In this document: positions 37,781-46,074 of the stretch, one piece after another | Layout of the letters: every line of letters begins with the position of its first letter | Position numbering within the stretch: position 1 is the first letter of the stretch | Source of the DNA: Gemmatimonadaceae bacterium | GTDB lineage: Bacteria; Gemmatimonadota; Gemmatimonadetes; Gemmatimonadales; Gemmatimonadaceae | Assembly (NCBI GenBank): GCA_019637445.1 | Contig: JAHBVS010000001.1 | Span: forward strand, 372,001-436,000 | DNA length: 64,000 nucleotides | Direction: 5' to 3' | Program-made: the position numbers and the translations under genes | The notes under the pieces: generated by a model | The model's database searches: none | The model's input: only the letters and a program-made list of their open reading frames with translations | Told to the model about the DNA's origin: nothing

Positions 37781-39835
37781 CTACGACAGCCGCAGTGCGG
37801 GCAGGTCGCGATACAGGTCCAAGGCCGCCGGGTTCGCCAGCGCGTCCGTGTTCTTCACGGGCCGCCCGTGGATCACGTGCCGCACGGCGATCTCGCTGAT
37901 CTTCCCACTGACCGTGCGGGGGATATCAGCCACCTGCACCACGACCTTCGGCACGTGGTGCGGGCTGGTCCGCGCGCGGATGGCGTGTTTGATCCGATCG
38001 CGCAGCGTGTCGTCGAGCGTCAAGCCCTCGCGCAGGCGGACGAAGAGCACGATACGTACGTCCTTGTCGCCATCGGTCGTGATGTCCTGCCCCACCACTA
38101 CGCTCTCGAGCACCTCGGGCAGCTGCTCCACCTCGCGGTAGATCTCCGCCGTGCCGATGCGCACGCCCCCGGGATTCAGCGTCGCATCGCTACGGCCGTG
38201 GATCACCAGGCCGTCGTGCGCCGTCATCTCGGCCCAATCGCCGTGTCGCCACACGTTCGGGAAATGCTCGAAGTACGCCGCGCGATACTTGCTGCCATCG
38301 GCGTCGTTCCAGAACGACACCGGCATGCTCGGGAACGGCCGTGTGCACACCAGCTCGCCCGCCGCGCCGCGCAGCGGCTGTCCGTCCTCGTCCCACACAT
38401 CGACGGCCATCCCCAGCCCAAAACACTGCAGCTCGCCGCGGTACACGGGCAGCATCGGATTGCCGAGCGCGAAGCAGGAGATCAGGTCCGTGCCGCCCGA
38501 AATGCTCGCGAGGTGCAGGTCCCGCTTCACCTCGCCGTACACGAAGTCATAGCTGTGTTCGGCCAGCGGGCTGCCCGTCGACAGCACGGCGCGCAGCGAG
38601 TCGAGATCGTGGGTGCGCGCAGGGGCGTGCCCTGCCTTCTGCGACATCGCCAGGAACTTGGCGCTGGTCCCGAAGTGCGTGACACGTTCGGCCGCGACCA
38701 GGTCCCAGAGCGCGTCGTCGTCGTCTTTCGGCATCGGCGCGCCGTCATAGAGGACGATCGTGACCTCGCTGGCCAGCGCTGAGACGAGCCAGTTCCACAT
38801 CATCCACCCGCAGGTCGTGAAGTAGAACAGGCGGTCGCCCGGCTGCAGGTCGCAATGCAGCCGGTGCTCCTTGAGGTGCTGCAGCAGCGTACCGCCCTGC
38901 CCGTGCACCATGCACTTGGGCAGGCCCGTTGTGCCCGAGCTGTACATCACGTAGAGCGGATGGTCGAAGGGCAGGCGCAGGAACGCGGGCGCCCCGGCTC
39001 CGCCGCGTTCCAGGAACGACTCCCAGGCAACCGTCTCGCCACGCCCAGGCGGCAGCAGCTGCGCCAGATCCTCGTCGTCCAACTCCTCGTTGCGGAACGG
39101 CACGACGACCACTGCGCGGATGGAGGGAATTGCCTCCGCGATGGCCCGCGTACGCTCAAGACAGTCCAGTGACTTGCCCGCGTAGTGATATCCGTCAGCG
39201 GCGACCAACACCGTGGGTTCGATCTGCCCGAAGCGATCCAGCACGCCCTGCGCCCCGAAGTCCGGAGAGCACGACGACCACACGGCGCCGATGCTATTGG
39301 CGGCCAGCGCGGCGATGACGGCCTCAGGAATGTTCGGTAGGAACCCAGCCACGCGGTCGCCCGGCTCGACGCCAAGCGCACTCAAGGCACGTGAGGCGCG
39401 CGCCACCGCGTCGTCGAGGGCGTCCCACGAGAGTTCGCGCCGACGCCCACGCTCGTCACGGGCAATGATCGCGGGTCCATCGCCGCGGGTGCGCAGCAGG
39501 TGCTCGGCGAAGTTGAGGCGCGCGCCCGTGAACCAATGCGGCCCGTCCTCCCCTTGCGGTGGGCGCATCGTCGCGCCGTCGCGCAGCACCTCGCGCCAGG
39601 GATGCGTCGCGCCTGGCAGGTGCGGATCGGCGACAATCCCACAGTGGCGCCACCACGCCTCCCAGAACGCGGGCGCCTCCCGTACGCTCCACGCCTGCCA
39701 CGCGGCGTAGCTCGCGTCCGCTGCCGGCGTGCCGGGAAGCGCCGCGGCAAACTCCGCGAACACGCGCGACATCGCAGTGTCGCGGGCGCGTTCAGGGGGC
39801 GGAACCCACAGCGGCGCGTTGTCAAGGGCGGTCAT
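37781..39835 (-). CDS. Acetoacetyl-CoA synthetase (acetoacetate--CoA ligase)
   Basis: A 684-aa ANL-superfamily ligase. The N-terminal cap (WREVLRDGATMRPPQ... GARLNFAEHLLR) and phosphate loop MYSSGTTGLPKCMVHG are those of acetoacetyl-CoA synthetases. The C-terminal domain has the catalytic Lys in PRTVSGKISEIAVRHVIHG and the diagnostic KNTDALANPAAL. It activates acetoacetate, the end product of the tyrosine/homogentisate route, to acetoacetyl-CoA. It sits directly upstream of hpd-hmgA on the same strand. The ATG at 39835 is chosen over a longer frame that would overlap dinB; TACATT lies 9 nt upstream. Confidence 0.9.
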   Translation of the reverse strand: MTALDNAPLWVPPPERARDTAMSRVFAEFAAALPGTPAADASYAAWQAWSVREAPAFWEAWWRHCGIVADPHLPGATHPWREVLRDGATMRPPQGEDGPHWFTGARLNFAEHLLRTRGDGPAIIARDERGRRRELSWDALDDAVARASRALSALGVEPGDRVAGFLPNIPEAVIAALAANSIGAVWSSCSPDFGAQGVLDRFGQIEPTVLVAADGYHYAGKSLDCLERTRAIAEAIPSIRAVVVVPFRNEELDDEDLAQLLPPGRGETVAWESFLERGGAGAPAFLRLPFDHPLYVMYSSGTTGLPKCMVHGQGGTLLQHLKEHRLHCDLQPGDRLFYFTTCGWMMWNWLVSALASEVTIVLYDGAPMPKDDDDALWDLVAAERVTHFGTSAKFLAMSQKAGHAPARTHDLDSLRAVLSTGSPLAEHSYDFVYGEVKRDLHLASISGGTDLISCFALGNPMLPVYRGELQCFGLGMAVDVWDEDGQPLRGAAGELVCTRPFPSMPVSFWNDADGSKYRAAYFEHFPNVWRHGDWAEMTAHDGLVIHGRSDATLNPGGVRIGTAEIYREVEQLPEVLESVVVGQDITTDGDKDVRIVLFVRLREGLTLDDTLRDRIKHAIRARTSPHHVPKVVVQVADIPRTVSGKISEIAVRHVIHGRPVKNTDALANPAALDLYRDLPALRLS

Positions 39836-39844
39836 CGCGGGGGG

Positions 39845-39877
39845 AATGTAGCCGCGCCCGTCGTTTCGTTCTATGCT
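39845..39877. promoter_or_regulatory. Back-to-back -10 boxes of aacS-like ligase and dinB
   Basis: TACATT on the minus strand (39845-39850) lies 9 nt before the ligase ATG, and TATGCT on the plus strand (39872-39877) lies 7 nt before the dinB ATG at 39885. In 33 bp the two promoters must overlap in their upstream halves. Confidence 0.45.
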
Positions 39878-39884
39878 TTGCAGC

Positions 39885-41114
39885 ATGTCGTCGCCCCGCC
39901 GGATCCTGCACGCCGATGCCGATGCCTTCTTCGTGGCAGTCGCGCGGGCCGCAGATCCCGATGGCGCCGGACGGGCGCCGCTGCTGATTGTCGGCGGCCG
40001 ACCGGGCGGGCGCGGCGTCGTCTGCTCCGCCTCCTACGAGACGCGCGCCTTCGGCGTGCGCTCGGCAATGCCAATCAGCCAGGCCCTGCGGCTCTGTCCG
40101 GATGCGCTCTGCGTGCCCGTGCCCCGCGCCGCCTGCGGGACCACTTCCAAGGCGATTTCCGCGGTGCTCGATCGCTTCACGCCGCTGGTCGAGCGCGCCA
40201 GCATCGATGAGTGGTACCTGGACCTCACCGGAACCGAGGCCCTGCACGCGCACGAAACGCTGGAGGAAACGGCAGCGCGCATCCGTCAGACTGTGCACCG
40301 CGAAACGGGGATGTGGCTCTCCATCGGCGGCGGCAGTTCCAAGCTGATCGCCAAGCTCGCCGCCGAGCGCGCCAAACCGCGCCAGAAGACCGACGCCACG
40401 GGCGTGAAGGTCGTCCCGGCGGGCGACGAGGGCGCGTTCATGTGCACGCTCGCGCTGGCGGAGATCCCGGGCATCGGGCCCAAGCTGCAGGCCAAGCTCG
40501 CCAGCGTCGGGCTGATGCGCGTGGAGGACGTGTTGCCGCACGACCGCGCGACGCTCGCGCGCTGGCTGGGGCGCCGCCCCGCCGAGTGGCTGTGGGCGCG
40601 GGTGCGCGGCATCCACACGACGCCGGTCGAACCCAGGGGTGCCAATCGCCAGATCAGCCGCGAGAGCACCTTTGCCCGTGATCTGTCGGATGACGTGCAG
40701 TTGGTGGCGCACCTCCGCGCGCTGGCAACCAAGGCCGCGAGCGAGCTCCGCGCGGAGCGGCTGGCTGCGCGTACCGTCACCGTGAAGCTGCGCGATGCCG
40801 ACTTCACCACGCGGCTCGCCAGTCGCACGCTGCCCGAACCGCTGGAGAGCGACCGCGCGATTGGTGATGTCGCCGCCACGCTGCTGTCCCGCCTTCGCCG
40901 CGCCCGGCGTTTCCCCTCGCGCCTGGTTGGCGTGGCGCTCGGTGGACTCGGCCCCGCCCGCGACGCTGAGCAGCTGGGTCTGTTCGCGCCGGCCGCCGGC
41001 ACGATCGAGCGCGTCGAGGACCGTGCGCTTGCCCGCGCGGTCGACAAGGTGCGCGAACGCTTCGGCGATGCCGCCATTCGCGCGGCCTCGACGCCGATGC
41101 GGCGCGCGCCGTAA
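39885..41114 (+). CDS. dinB: DNA polymerase IV (Y-family translesion polymerase)
   Basis: A 409-aa error-prone polymerase. The catalytic carboxylates are Asp11 (ILHADADAFF, with Phe16 as steric gate) and Asp108/Glu109 in SIDEWYLDL. The nucleotide-contacting SASYETRAFGVRSAMP and the helix-hairpin-helix IPGIGPKLQAKL are present. QLGLF (363-367) near the C-terminus is a beta-clamp-binding motif, which implies processivity through the sliding clamp. An ATG at 39873 is in frame, but it lies inside TATGCT, the likely -10 box, so the ATG at 39885 is chosen. No LexA-like box was recognised. Confidence 0.93.
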   Translation: MSSPRRILHADADAFFVAVARAADPDGAGRAPLLIVGGRPGGRGVVCSASYETRAFGVRSAMPISQALRLCPDALCVPVPRAACGTTSKAISAVLDRFTPLVERASIDEWYLDLTGTEALHAHETLEETAARIRQTVHRETGMWLSIGGGSSKLIAKLAAERAKPRQKTDATGVKVVPAGDEGAFMCTLALAEIPGIGPKLQAKLASVGLMRVEDVLPHDRATLARWLGRRPAEWLWARVRGIHTTPVEPRGANRQISRESTFARDLSDDVQLVAHLRALATKAASELRAERLAARTVTVKLRDADFTTRLASRTLPEPLESDRAIGDVAATLLSRLRRARRFPSRLVGVALGGLGPARDAEQLGLFAPAAGTIERVEDRALARAVDKVRERFGDAAIRAASTPMRRAP

Positions 41115-41159
41115 GTTCTGCTTCCTACACCCCCGCCATCACCCACACCCCTGAGACCG

Positions 41160-43736
41160 ATGCGACACACTCGACCGATGCTGCTCTCGGCCGCGCTCGC
41201 GTTCGGCGTTGCGTCCTGTACCACCGCTGGCGCAACCCCAACGACGACGCCGACCCCAACGCCGACGCGACCGGCCGGCGCCACGCCCGCACAGGGCGGC
41301 GCACCGCAAGGCGGCGCACCTGGTGGCCAGGGCGGCCAGCAGAACGGCGACCCGCGGCCCTATGCGCAAGTCGTGCGCGGAGACGTCACGACCAAGAGCG
41401 GCCTGTTCAAGACGCACATGATTGGCGCGAACCGCCTGCTGTTCGAGATTCCCGCCTCCGAGTTCGACAAGGACCTGCTGCTCGTCACGCAGATCGCCCG
41501 CACCAACGAAGGCGACGGGTACGGTGGCCAGGCGCTGGATCGGCGCGTCGTACGCTGGGAACGCCGCGGCAACCGCGTCCTGCTGCGCAGCATCAGCTAT
41601 GACGTCATCGCCGATCCCGACTCGCCGATCGCTGACGCCGTGTCGCGCTCCAACAACTCGGCAATCCTGCAGAGCTTCAACGTCGAGGCCTACGGCCCCG
41701 ACTCGGCGGCAGTGATCGACGTGTCGCGGCTCTACACGAGCCCGCCGAACGAGATCAGCGTGATTCGGCGTTATCGCGGCCAGGTGGACGCCTCGCGCAG
41801 CTTCCTCGAGCGCGTGATGACCTTCCCCGAGAACGTGAACGTCGAAGCGACGCTCACGGTCAACGCGACGCCGACGCCCAGCTCGCCGTTCCCGGGCTTC
41901 CCCGCGTCGAACCCGCCGCCGGGCACGCCCACGAGCACCAAGAGCTTCGTGCTGCACTGGTCGATGGTGAAGCTCCCTGACGTACCGATGCGGCCGCGCC
42001 TGCGCGACTCGCGCGTCGGCTACTTCCACTACACGACGATCGACTACTCGCGGCCGGAGCAGCGCGCGCAGGAGCGCGCCTTCATCGCCCGCTGGCGCCT
42101 GGAGAAGAAGGATCCCTCCGCTGCCGTCTCGGAGCCCGTGAAGCCGATCGTGATGTACATCGACCCGGCGACGCCGGACTGGCTCAAGCCCTGGGTCAAG
42201 CGTGGTGTCGAGGACTGGCGGCCGGCCTTCGAGAGCGCGGGCTTCCGTCGCGCCATCATTGCGATGGATGCTCCCACGAAGGAGCAGGATCCCGACTGGG
42301 CGCCGGAGGACGCGCGCTACTCCGTGATCCGCTGGCTGCCGTCCACGATCGAGAACGCCTCGGGCCCGCACATCGCGGATCCCCGTTCGGGCGAGATCCT
42401 CGAGACGGACATCCAGATGTACCACAACATCATGACGCTGCAGACCTGGTGGTATTGGACGCAGGTCGGGCCGCTGGATCCGCGCGCTGCACGCCTGCCG
42501 TTGCCGGACTCGCTGCAGGGCCGACTGGTGCAGTTCGTCGTGGCACACGAAGTCGGCCACACGCTCGGCCTGCCGCACAACCAGCTGGCCTCGGGGATGT
42601 ACCCGGCCGACTCCGTGCGCTCGCGCACCTGGGTCGCGCGGATGGGACACTCGCCGACCATCATGGACTACGCCCGCTTCAACTATGTGGCGCAGCCGGA
42701 GGACAACCTCCCGCTGGCCTCGCTGATTCCCGGCATTGGACCCTACGACCACTTCTCCATCAAGTGGGGCTACATGCAGGTCAACGGCACGACCAGTGCC
42801 GATGACGAGCGTCCCGCGCTTGATGCATTGGCTCGCACGCAGGATTCCATCCCCTGGCACCGCTACGGCGTGCCGGACGACTTCGGCGCCGTGCCCTACA
42901 GCGCCTACTCCGAGGCCGTCGGTGATGCCGATGCCGTGAAGAGCTCGGGCCTCGGCCTGCGCAATCTCAAGCGGCTCGTCCCGATGCTCGTCCCCGCGAC
43001 GACGCATCAGCTCGACGACGTACAGGAGACCAAGGAAGGCTACGACCGCATCATCGGCCAGTACTTGAATGAGATGCGCCACGTGGCCGCCATCGTCGGT
43101 GGAGCGGACGGCCAGGAGAAGTACGGCTCGCAGCCAGGCCCGCGCTTCACGCCGATTCCGCGCGAGCGGCAGCGCGCGGCGGTGCAGTTCCTTCAGGAGA
43201 ACGTCTTTGCGACGCCGACCTGGCTGTTGGACCCGGCCATCCTGCGGCGCCTCGAGCCGGAAGGTGCGGTGTCGCGCATCAACCGCGCACAGCGCAGCAT
43301 CCTCGGCTACGTGATGAACGACGACCGCATGGCGCGGCTCGTCGAGTACGAGGCCCTACCGGGCACCGTGCGGCCCTACGCGCTCTCGGAGTTCCTCGCC
43401 GATATGCGTAGCGGCATCTGGACCGAGCTCGGTGCCGGGTCGGTGCGCGTGGATGCGTACCGTCGCGGCCTGCAACGCATCTACCTCGAGGCGGTGGCGG
43501 CGAAGCTGGCGGCCAACCCCTCGAATGCCCCCCGCATCTCGTTCACGGCGTCCAACGGTCAGGCGTTCGTGGCACCGGCCCGGCCGTCCACGGATGTGAA
43601 GGGCCTGCTACGACTTGAGATGCGGACGCTCGACGCCGCGCTGGCGGCGGCGGAGCGCAAAGCCGCCGACACCGCCACGCGCGCGCATCTCGCCGACGCC
43701 CGCTGGCAGATCCAGCAGATGCTAGATCCGAAGTAG
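41160..43736 (+). CDS. Zinc-dependent metalloprotease lipoprotein (DUF5117/DUF5118 type)
   Basis: An 858-aa exported protein. A signal peptide with lipobox VASC (Cys20) is followed by a Thr/Pro- and Gly/Gln-rich linker (residues 20-65). An N-terminal beta domain (about 65-300) matches the DUF5118/DUF5117 region. The peptidase domain has HEVGHTLGLPHN (His463, Glu464, His467, His473), fitting the metzincin pattern HExxHxxGxxH, with the downstream Met-turn TIMDYARF. The C-terminal 250 residues are helical. These large lipoproteins are common in Bacteroidota and Gemmatimonadota, with unknown substrate. Its last 15 bases overlap the end of the convergent beta-lactamase-fold gene. Confidence 0.88.
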   Translation: MRHTRPMLLSAALAFGVASCTTAGATPTTTPTPTPTRPAGATPAQGGAPQGGAPGGQGGQQNGDPRPYAQVVRGDVTTKSGLFKTHMIGANRLLFEIPASEFDKDLLLVTQIARTNEGDGYGGQALDRRVVRWERRGNRVLLRSISYDVIADPDSPIADAVSRSNNSAILQSFNVEAYGPDSAAVIDVSRLYTSPPNEISVIRRYRGQVDASRSFLERVMTFPENVNVEATLTVNATPTPSSPFPGFPASNPPPGTPTSTKSFVLHWSMVKLPDVPMRPRLRDSRVGYFHYTTIDYSRPEQRAQERAFIARWRLEKKDPSAAVSEPVKPIVMYIDPATPDWLKPWVKRGVEDWRPAFESAGFRRAIIAMDAPTKEQDPDWAPEDARYSVIRWLPSTIENASGPHIADPRSGEILETDIQMYHNIMTLQTWWYWTQVGPLDPRAARLPLPDSLQGRLVQFVVAHEVGHTLGLPHNQLASGMYPADSVRSRTWVARMGHSPTIMDYARFNYVAQPEDNLPLASLIPGIGPYDHFSIKWGYMQVNGTTSADDERPALDALARTQDSIPWHRYGVPDDFGAVPYSAYSEAVGDADAVKSSGLGLRNLKRLVPMLVPATTHQLDDVQETKEGYDRIIGQYLNEMRHVAAIVGGADGQEKYGSQPGPRFTPIPRERQRAAVQFLQENVFATPTWLLDPAILRRLEPEGAVSRINRAQRSILGYVMNDDRMARLVEYEALPGTVRPYALSEFLADMRSGIWTELGAGSVRVDAYRRGLQRIYLEAVAAKLAANPSNAPRISFTASNGQAFVAPARPSTDVKGLLRLEMRTLDAALAAAERKAADTATRAHLADARWQIQQMLDPK

Positions 43737-44972
43737 CCGGACGAAACGCAGGGGACGGGGCGGGGCGACGGTGTCGCGCCGCCCCGTTCTGCGTTCGCGC
43801 TCCCGCGAACGCTCCAGTCGCTCGGCGCGCACCGGGCGTCCGAGCGATTCCGCGAGCGAGTCCACCCAGAGTCCGAGGCTCGGACGCGGACGCACGACGG
43901 AGCTGTTGATCAACAAGGCCACGGTCAGCCCCAACTCCGGATAGTGACGCAGTTCCGCCTGGTAGCCGGGGAAGAAGCCCGAGTGGAAGCGCACAGGCCC
44001 GGCGACCGAACTGTCGCGCAGGATCATTCCTAGGCCGTAGCGCGTGCCCGGTCCGAGCTGTCTCGCCGCAACGCCCGTGGTTGCCGCGCGCAGCGACGAC
44101 TCGCCGAGGTAGCTGCCGGAGAAGTAGGCGGCACCCCAGCGCGCGGCGTCCGCTGCGGTGGCCGCGTAGCCGCCGCCGGCGCCCTCGAACTGCGGATTGA
44201 GGACCATCGAACCGTTGCGCAGCATCACGTCGCTGCCGCCGAAGGGATTGTCGGGCCCCGCGTAGCCCTGCACGACGCCCGCGAGCCGCGGACTGTCGGA
44301 GGGCATCGTCTCGCGCAGTCGCAGTGGCCGCAGCACGCGCCGTTGGATCGTCACGTCGATCGGCTCGCCGGTGATCCGCTCGACGGCCAGCGCAACTAGG
44401 AGATAGTTCGAGTCGGAGTAGTCCCATCCCGCCCCCGCCGCGAAGGGCGCGGCGCGTCCGTGCAGGAAGCGTAGTTGGTCGCGGGGATCCCATACACGCA
44501 TTGGGTCGCCGGTGAGCGCGGCGAGGAAGGTCGGCTGGAACTCGTAACGCACGAGTCCCGAGCTGTGCGACATCACCTGGCGTAGCGTCATCGTGGACGC
44601 ATTGGGCAGCGAGTCGAACCAACCCTCGCCGCCGAGCAGGCTGGCGACGCGTGCGTCGAGGTCGAGGCGACCATCACGCACGAGTTGCAGCGCCACCGCA
44701 GCCACATATGTCTTGCCGACGCTGCCCATCAGCAGCCGGTCACGCGAACGCATCGCACGCCTCGCCGTGGTGTCCGCGAACCCCGCGGTCACCGACGTGA
44801 CACGCCCCTCGCGGTCCACGATGGCGAGTGACGCGCCAGGGATCTGCGAGTGCTCCACGTAGGCCCGGAGCCTCGAGGCGACGCTCTCGCGGTCAATGCG
44901 TTGCGCCGCGAGTGGCGCCGCTGCGATGCCGCACGCCAGCGCGACCGCCGCCAGGACAATCGCTCGACTCAC
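43722..44972 (-). CDS. Secreted serine hydrolase, beta-lactamase (class C/PBP4*) fold
   Basis: A 416-aa exported hydrolase. It has a signal peptide (residues 1-24, APLAAQ), then the active-site triad of the family: SVGK (Ser-x-x-Lys) near residue 82, YSDSNY (Tyr-x-Asn-like) near residue 170 and HSGFFPG near residue 320. These proteins include esterases and DD-peptidases as well as beta-lactamases, so antibiotic resistance should not be assumed. The last 30 residues are a highly charged Arg/Glu tail lying beyond the fold, encoded over a hairpin. The GTG start at 44972 overlaps the rhodanese stop by 4 bases (GTGA), indicating coupling. Confidence 0.87.
   Translation of the reverse strand: MSRAIVLAAVALACGIAAAPLAAQRIDRESVASRLRAYVEHSQIPGASLAIVDREGRVTSVTAGFADTTARRAMRSRDRLLMGSVGKTYVAAVALQLVRDGRLDLDARVASLLGGEGWFDSLPNASTMTLRQVMSHSSGLVRYEFQPTFLAALTGDPMRVWDPRDQLRFLHGRAAPFAAGAGWDYSDSNYLLVALAVERITGEPIDVTIQRRVLRPLRLRETMPSDSPRLAGVVQGYAGPDNPFGGSDVMLRNGSMVLNPQFEGAGGGYAATAADAARWGAAYFSGSYLGESSLRAATTGVAARQLGPGTRYGLGMILRDSSVAGPVRFHSGFFPGYQAELRHYPELGLTVALLINSSVVRPRPSLGLWVDSLAESLGRPVRAERLERSRERERRTGRRDTVAPPRPLRFVRLLRI
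43745..43795. terminator. Strong hairpin within the 3' end of the beta-lactamase-fold gene
   Basis: Three stacked perfect stems: AACGCAG/CTGCGTT (outer), ACGGGGCGG/CCGCCCCGT (43755-43763 with 43779-43787) and GCGAC/GTCGC around a 3-nt loop. It starts 9 bases after the metalloprotease stop and lies wholly inside the convergent gene's charged tail. It probably terminates the metalloprotease transcript although no U-tract follows. Confidence 0.6.
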
Positions 44973-45901
44973 GGCACGCTCCGCAGCGCCACAGGGTCCT
45001 TGGTCATCGGCAGGCCTCGCTTCTGCCACTCTTCATCCGAGCCATCATACATCCGCACCGGGTAGCCGAGGGCGCGCGAGATTGCATACGTCACGCTGGC
45101 TCGCATCCCCACCCAACAGTAGGCAATCACGGTGTCGCCTGGCGCCATCCGCTCGGCCCACATCCGTTCGAGCGTCGCGCGGTCCTTGAGGTGGAACTCC
45201 CGTGGGTTCGCCATCGTCTCCTGCCATTCCAGGCGACGCGCGCCCGGCAGGTGCCCGAAGCTCGGCGAACCGCGGCGATCCGCGGTGCCGTCGTACTCGC
45301 CCTGTGACCGAGTGTCGAAGAGTGCGATTCCCTTGCGCCCAAGCAGCGAACGCAGCTCGTCGGCCTCGATGTGAACATCGTGGCGCACGCGCAGTGTGAC
45401 GCCACCGCGTGCGACGGTCGTCGGCGCCTCGGTGCCCACTGCCCTGCCCTCGGCGCGCCATTTGGTGAGTCCGCCGTCCAGCATCGAGACTCGCGGCAGC
45501 CCGACATACTCCAGCGTGTAGAACACGCGCGCCGCCATCATCGCCGATCCCGTGACCACGACGTGGCTGCGATCGGTCACGCCGAGGCGTTCCAATGCGG
45601 CCTCCACGACCTCCAGCGATGGCACCTCTGCCGACAGCGACAGCGGCCCGGACTCCTCGACCACGAAGTCCTCATAGCGCGCGGAACGCGAGCCGGCGAT
45701 GTGGCCGCGGCGGTACTCCTCCTCCGCGTGCACGACTGTGAGCACCACGATGTTCGGATCGGTGATGTGTGCTGCCAACCAGTCCGTTCCCACAACGGCG
45801 GGGACGGACGGTTGCACAGCCGCAGGCAGCGGCGCAGGCGGCCGCGTCGCCGAGGTAGCGCTGCCGAGCGCTGCGAACACGGCAAAGAGAGGAATGAGCA
45901 T
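44969..45901 (-). CDS. Secreted tandem-rhodanese sulfurtransferase (SseA-like)
   Basis: A 310-aa protein with a signal peptide (residues 1-17, AVFAALGSA) and two rhodanese domains. The first (about 35-150) lacks a catalytic Cys. The second carries Cys262 in AYCWVGMRAS, the CxxGxR active loop of thiosulfate/3-mercaptopyruvate sulfurtransferases, and ends in GYPVRMYDGSDEEWQKRG. Most SseA proteins are cytosolic, so the signal peptide is notable and suggests a periplasmic sulfur-transfer or thiosulfate role. The ATG at 45901 is the first in frame with a signal sequence. The gene is the first of a coupled pair with the beta-lactamase-fold hydrolase. Confidence 0.88.
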   Translation of the reverse strand: MLIPLFAVFAALGSATSATRPPAPLPAAVQPSVPAVVGTDWLAAHITDPNIVVLTVVHAEEEYRRGHIAGSRSARYEDFVVEESGPLSLSAEVPSLEVVEAALERLGVTDRSHVVVTGSAMMAARVFYTLEYVGLPRVSMLDGGLTKWRAEGRAVGTEAPTTVARGGVTLRVRHDVHIEADELRSLLGRKGIALFDTRSQGEYDGTADRRGSPSFGHLPGARRLEWQETMANPREFHLKDRATLERMWAERMAPGDTVIAYCWVGMRASVTYAISRALGYPVRMYDGSDEEWQKRGLPMTKDPVALRSVP

Positions 45902-46074
45902 CCGCACAAGCGGCTCCGCGTTGGGGTTCGTGTGGCCTTCACGGATGCTACGGACCCACGACACGTGGTCTTCGCTGGTTGGTGGCCGGCGTCCGGAGTG
46001 GTGCCGCGTTCGCAGCCGCCTCCCCAGGCGCGCAGCACTGCCCCGCACGCGCGCCACAGTCGCGGAAGTGATCC

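Noticed and set aside
43722-44972. Calling the serine hydrolase an antibiotic beta-lactamase
   Set aside because: The SxxK, YxN-like and HxG motifs are shared with esterases and DD-peptidases, and nothing in the sequence or context points to antibiotic hydrolysis.
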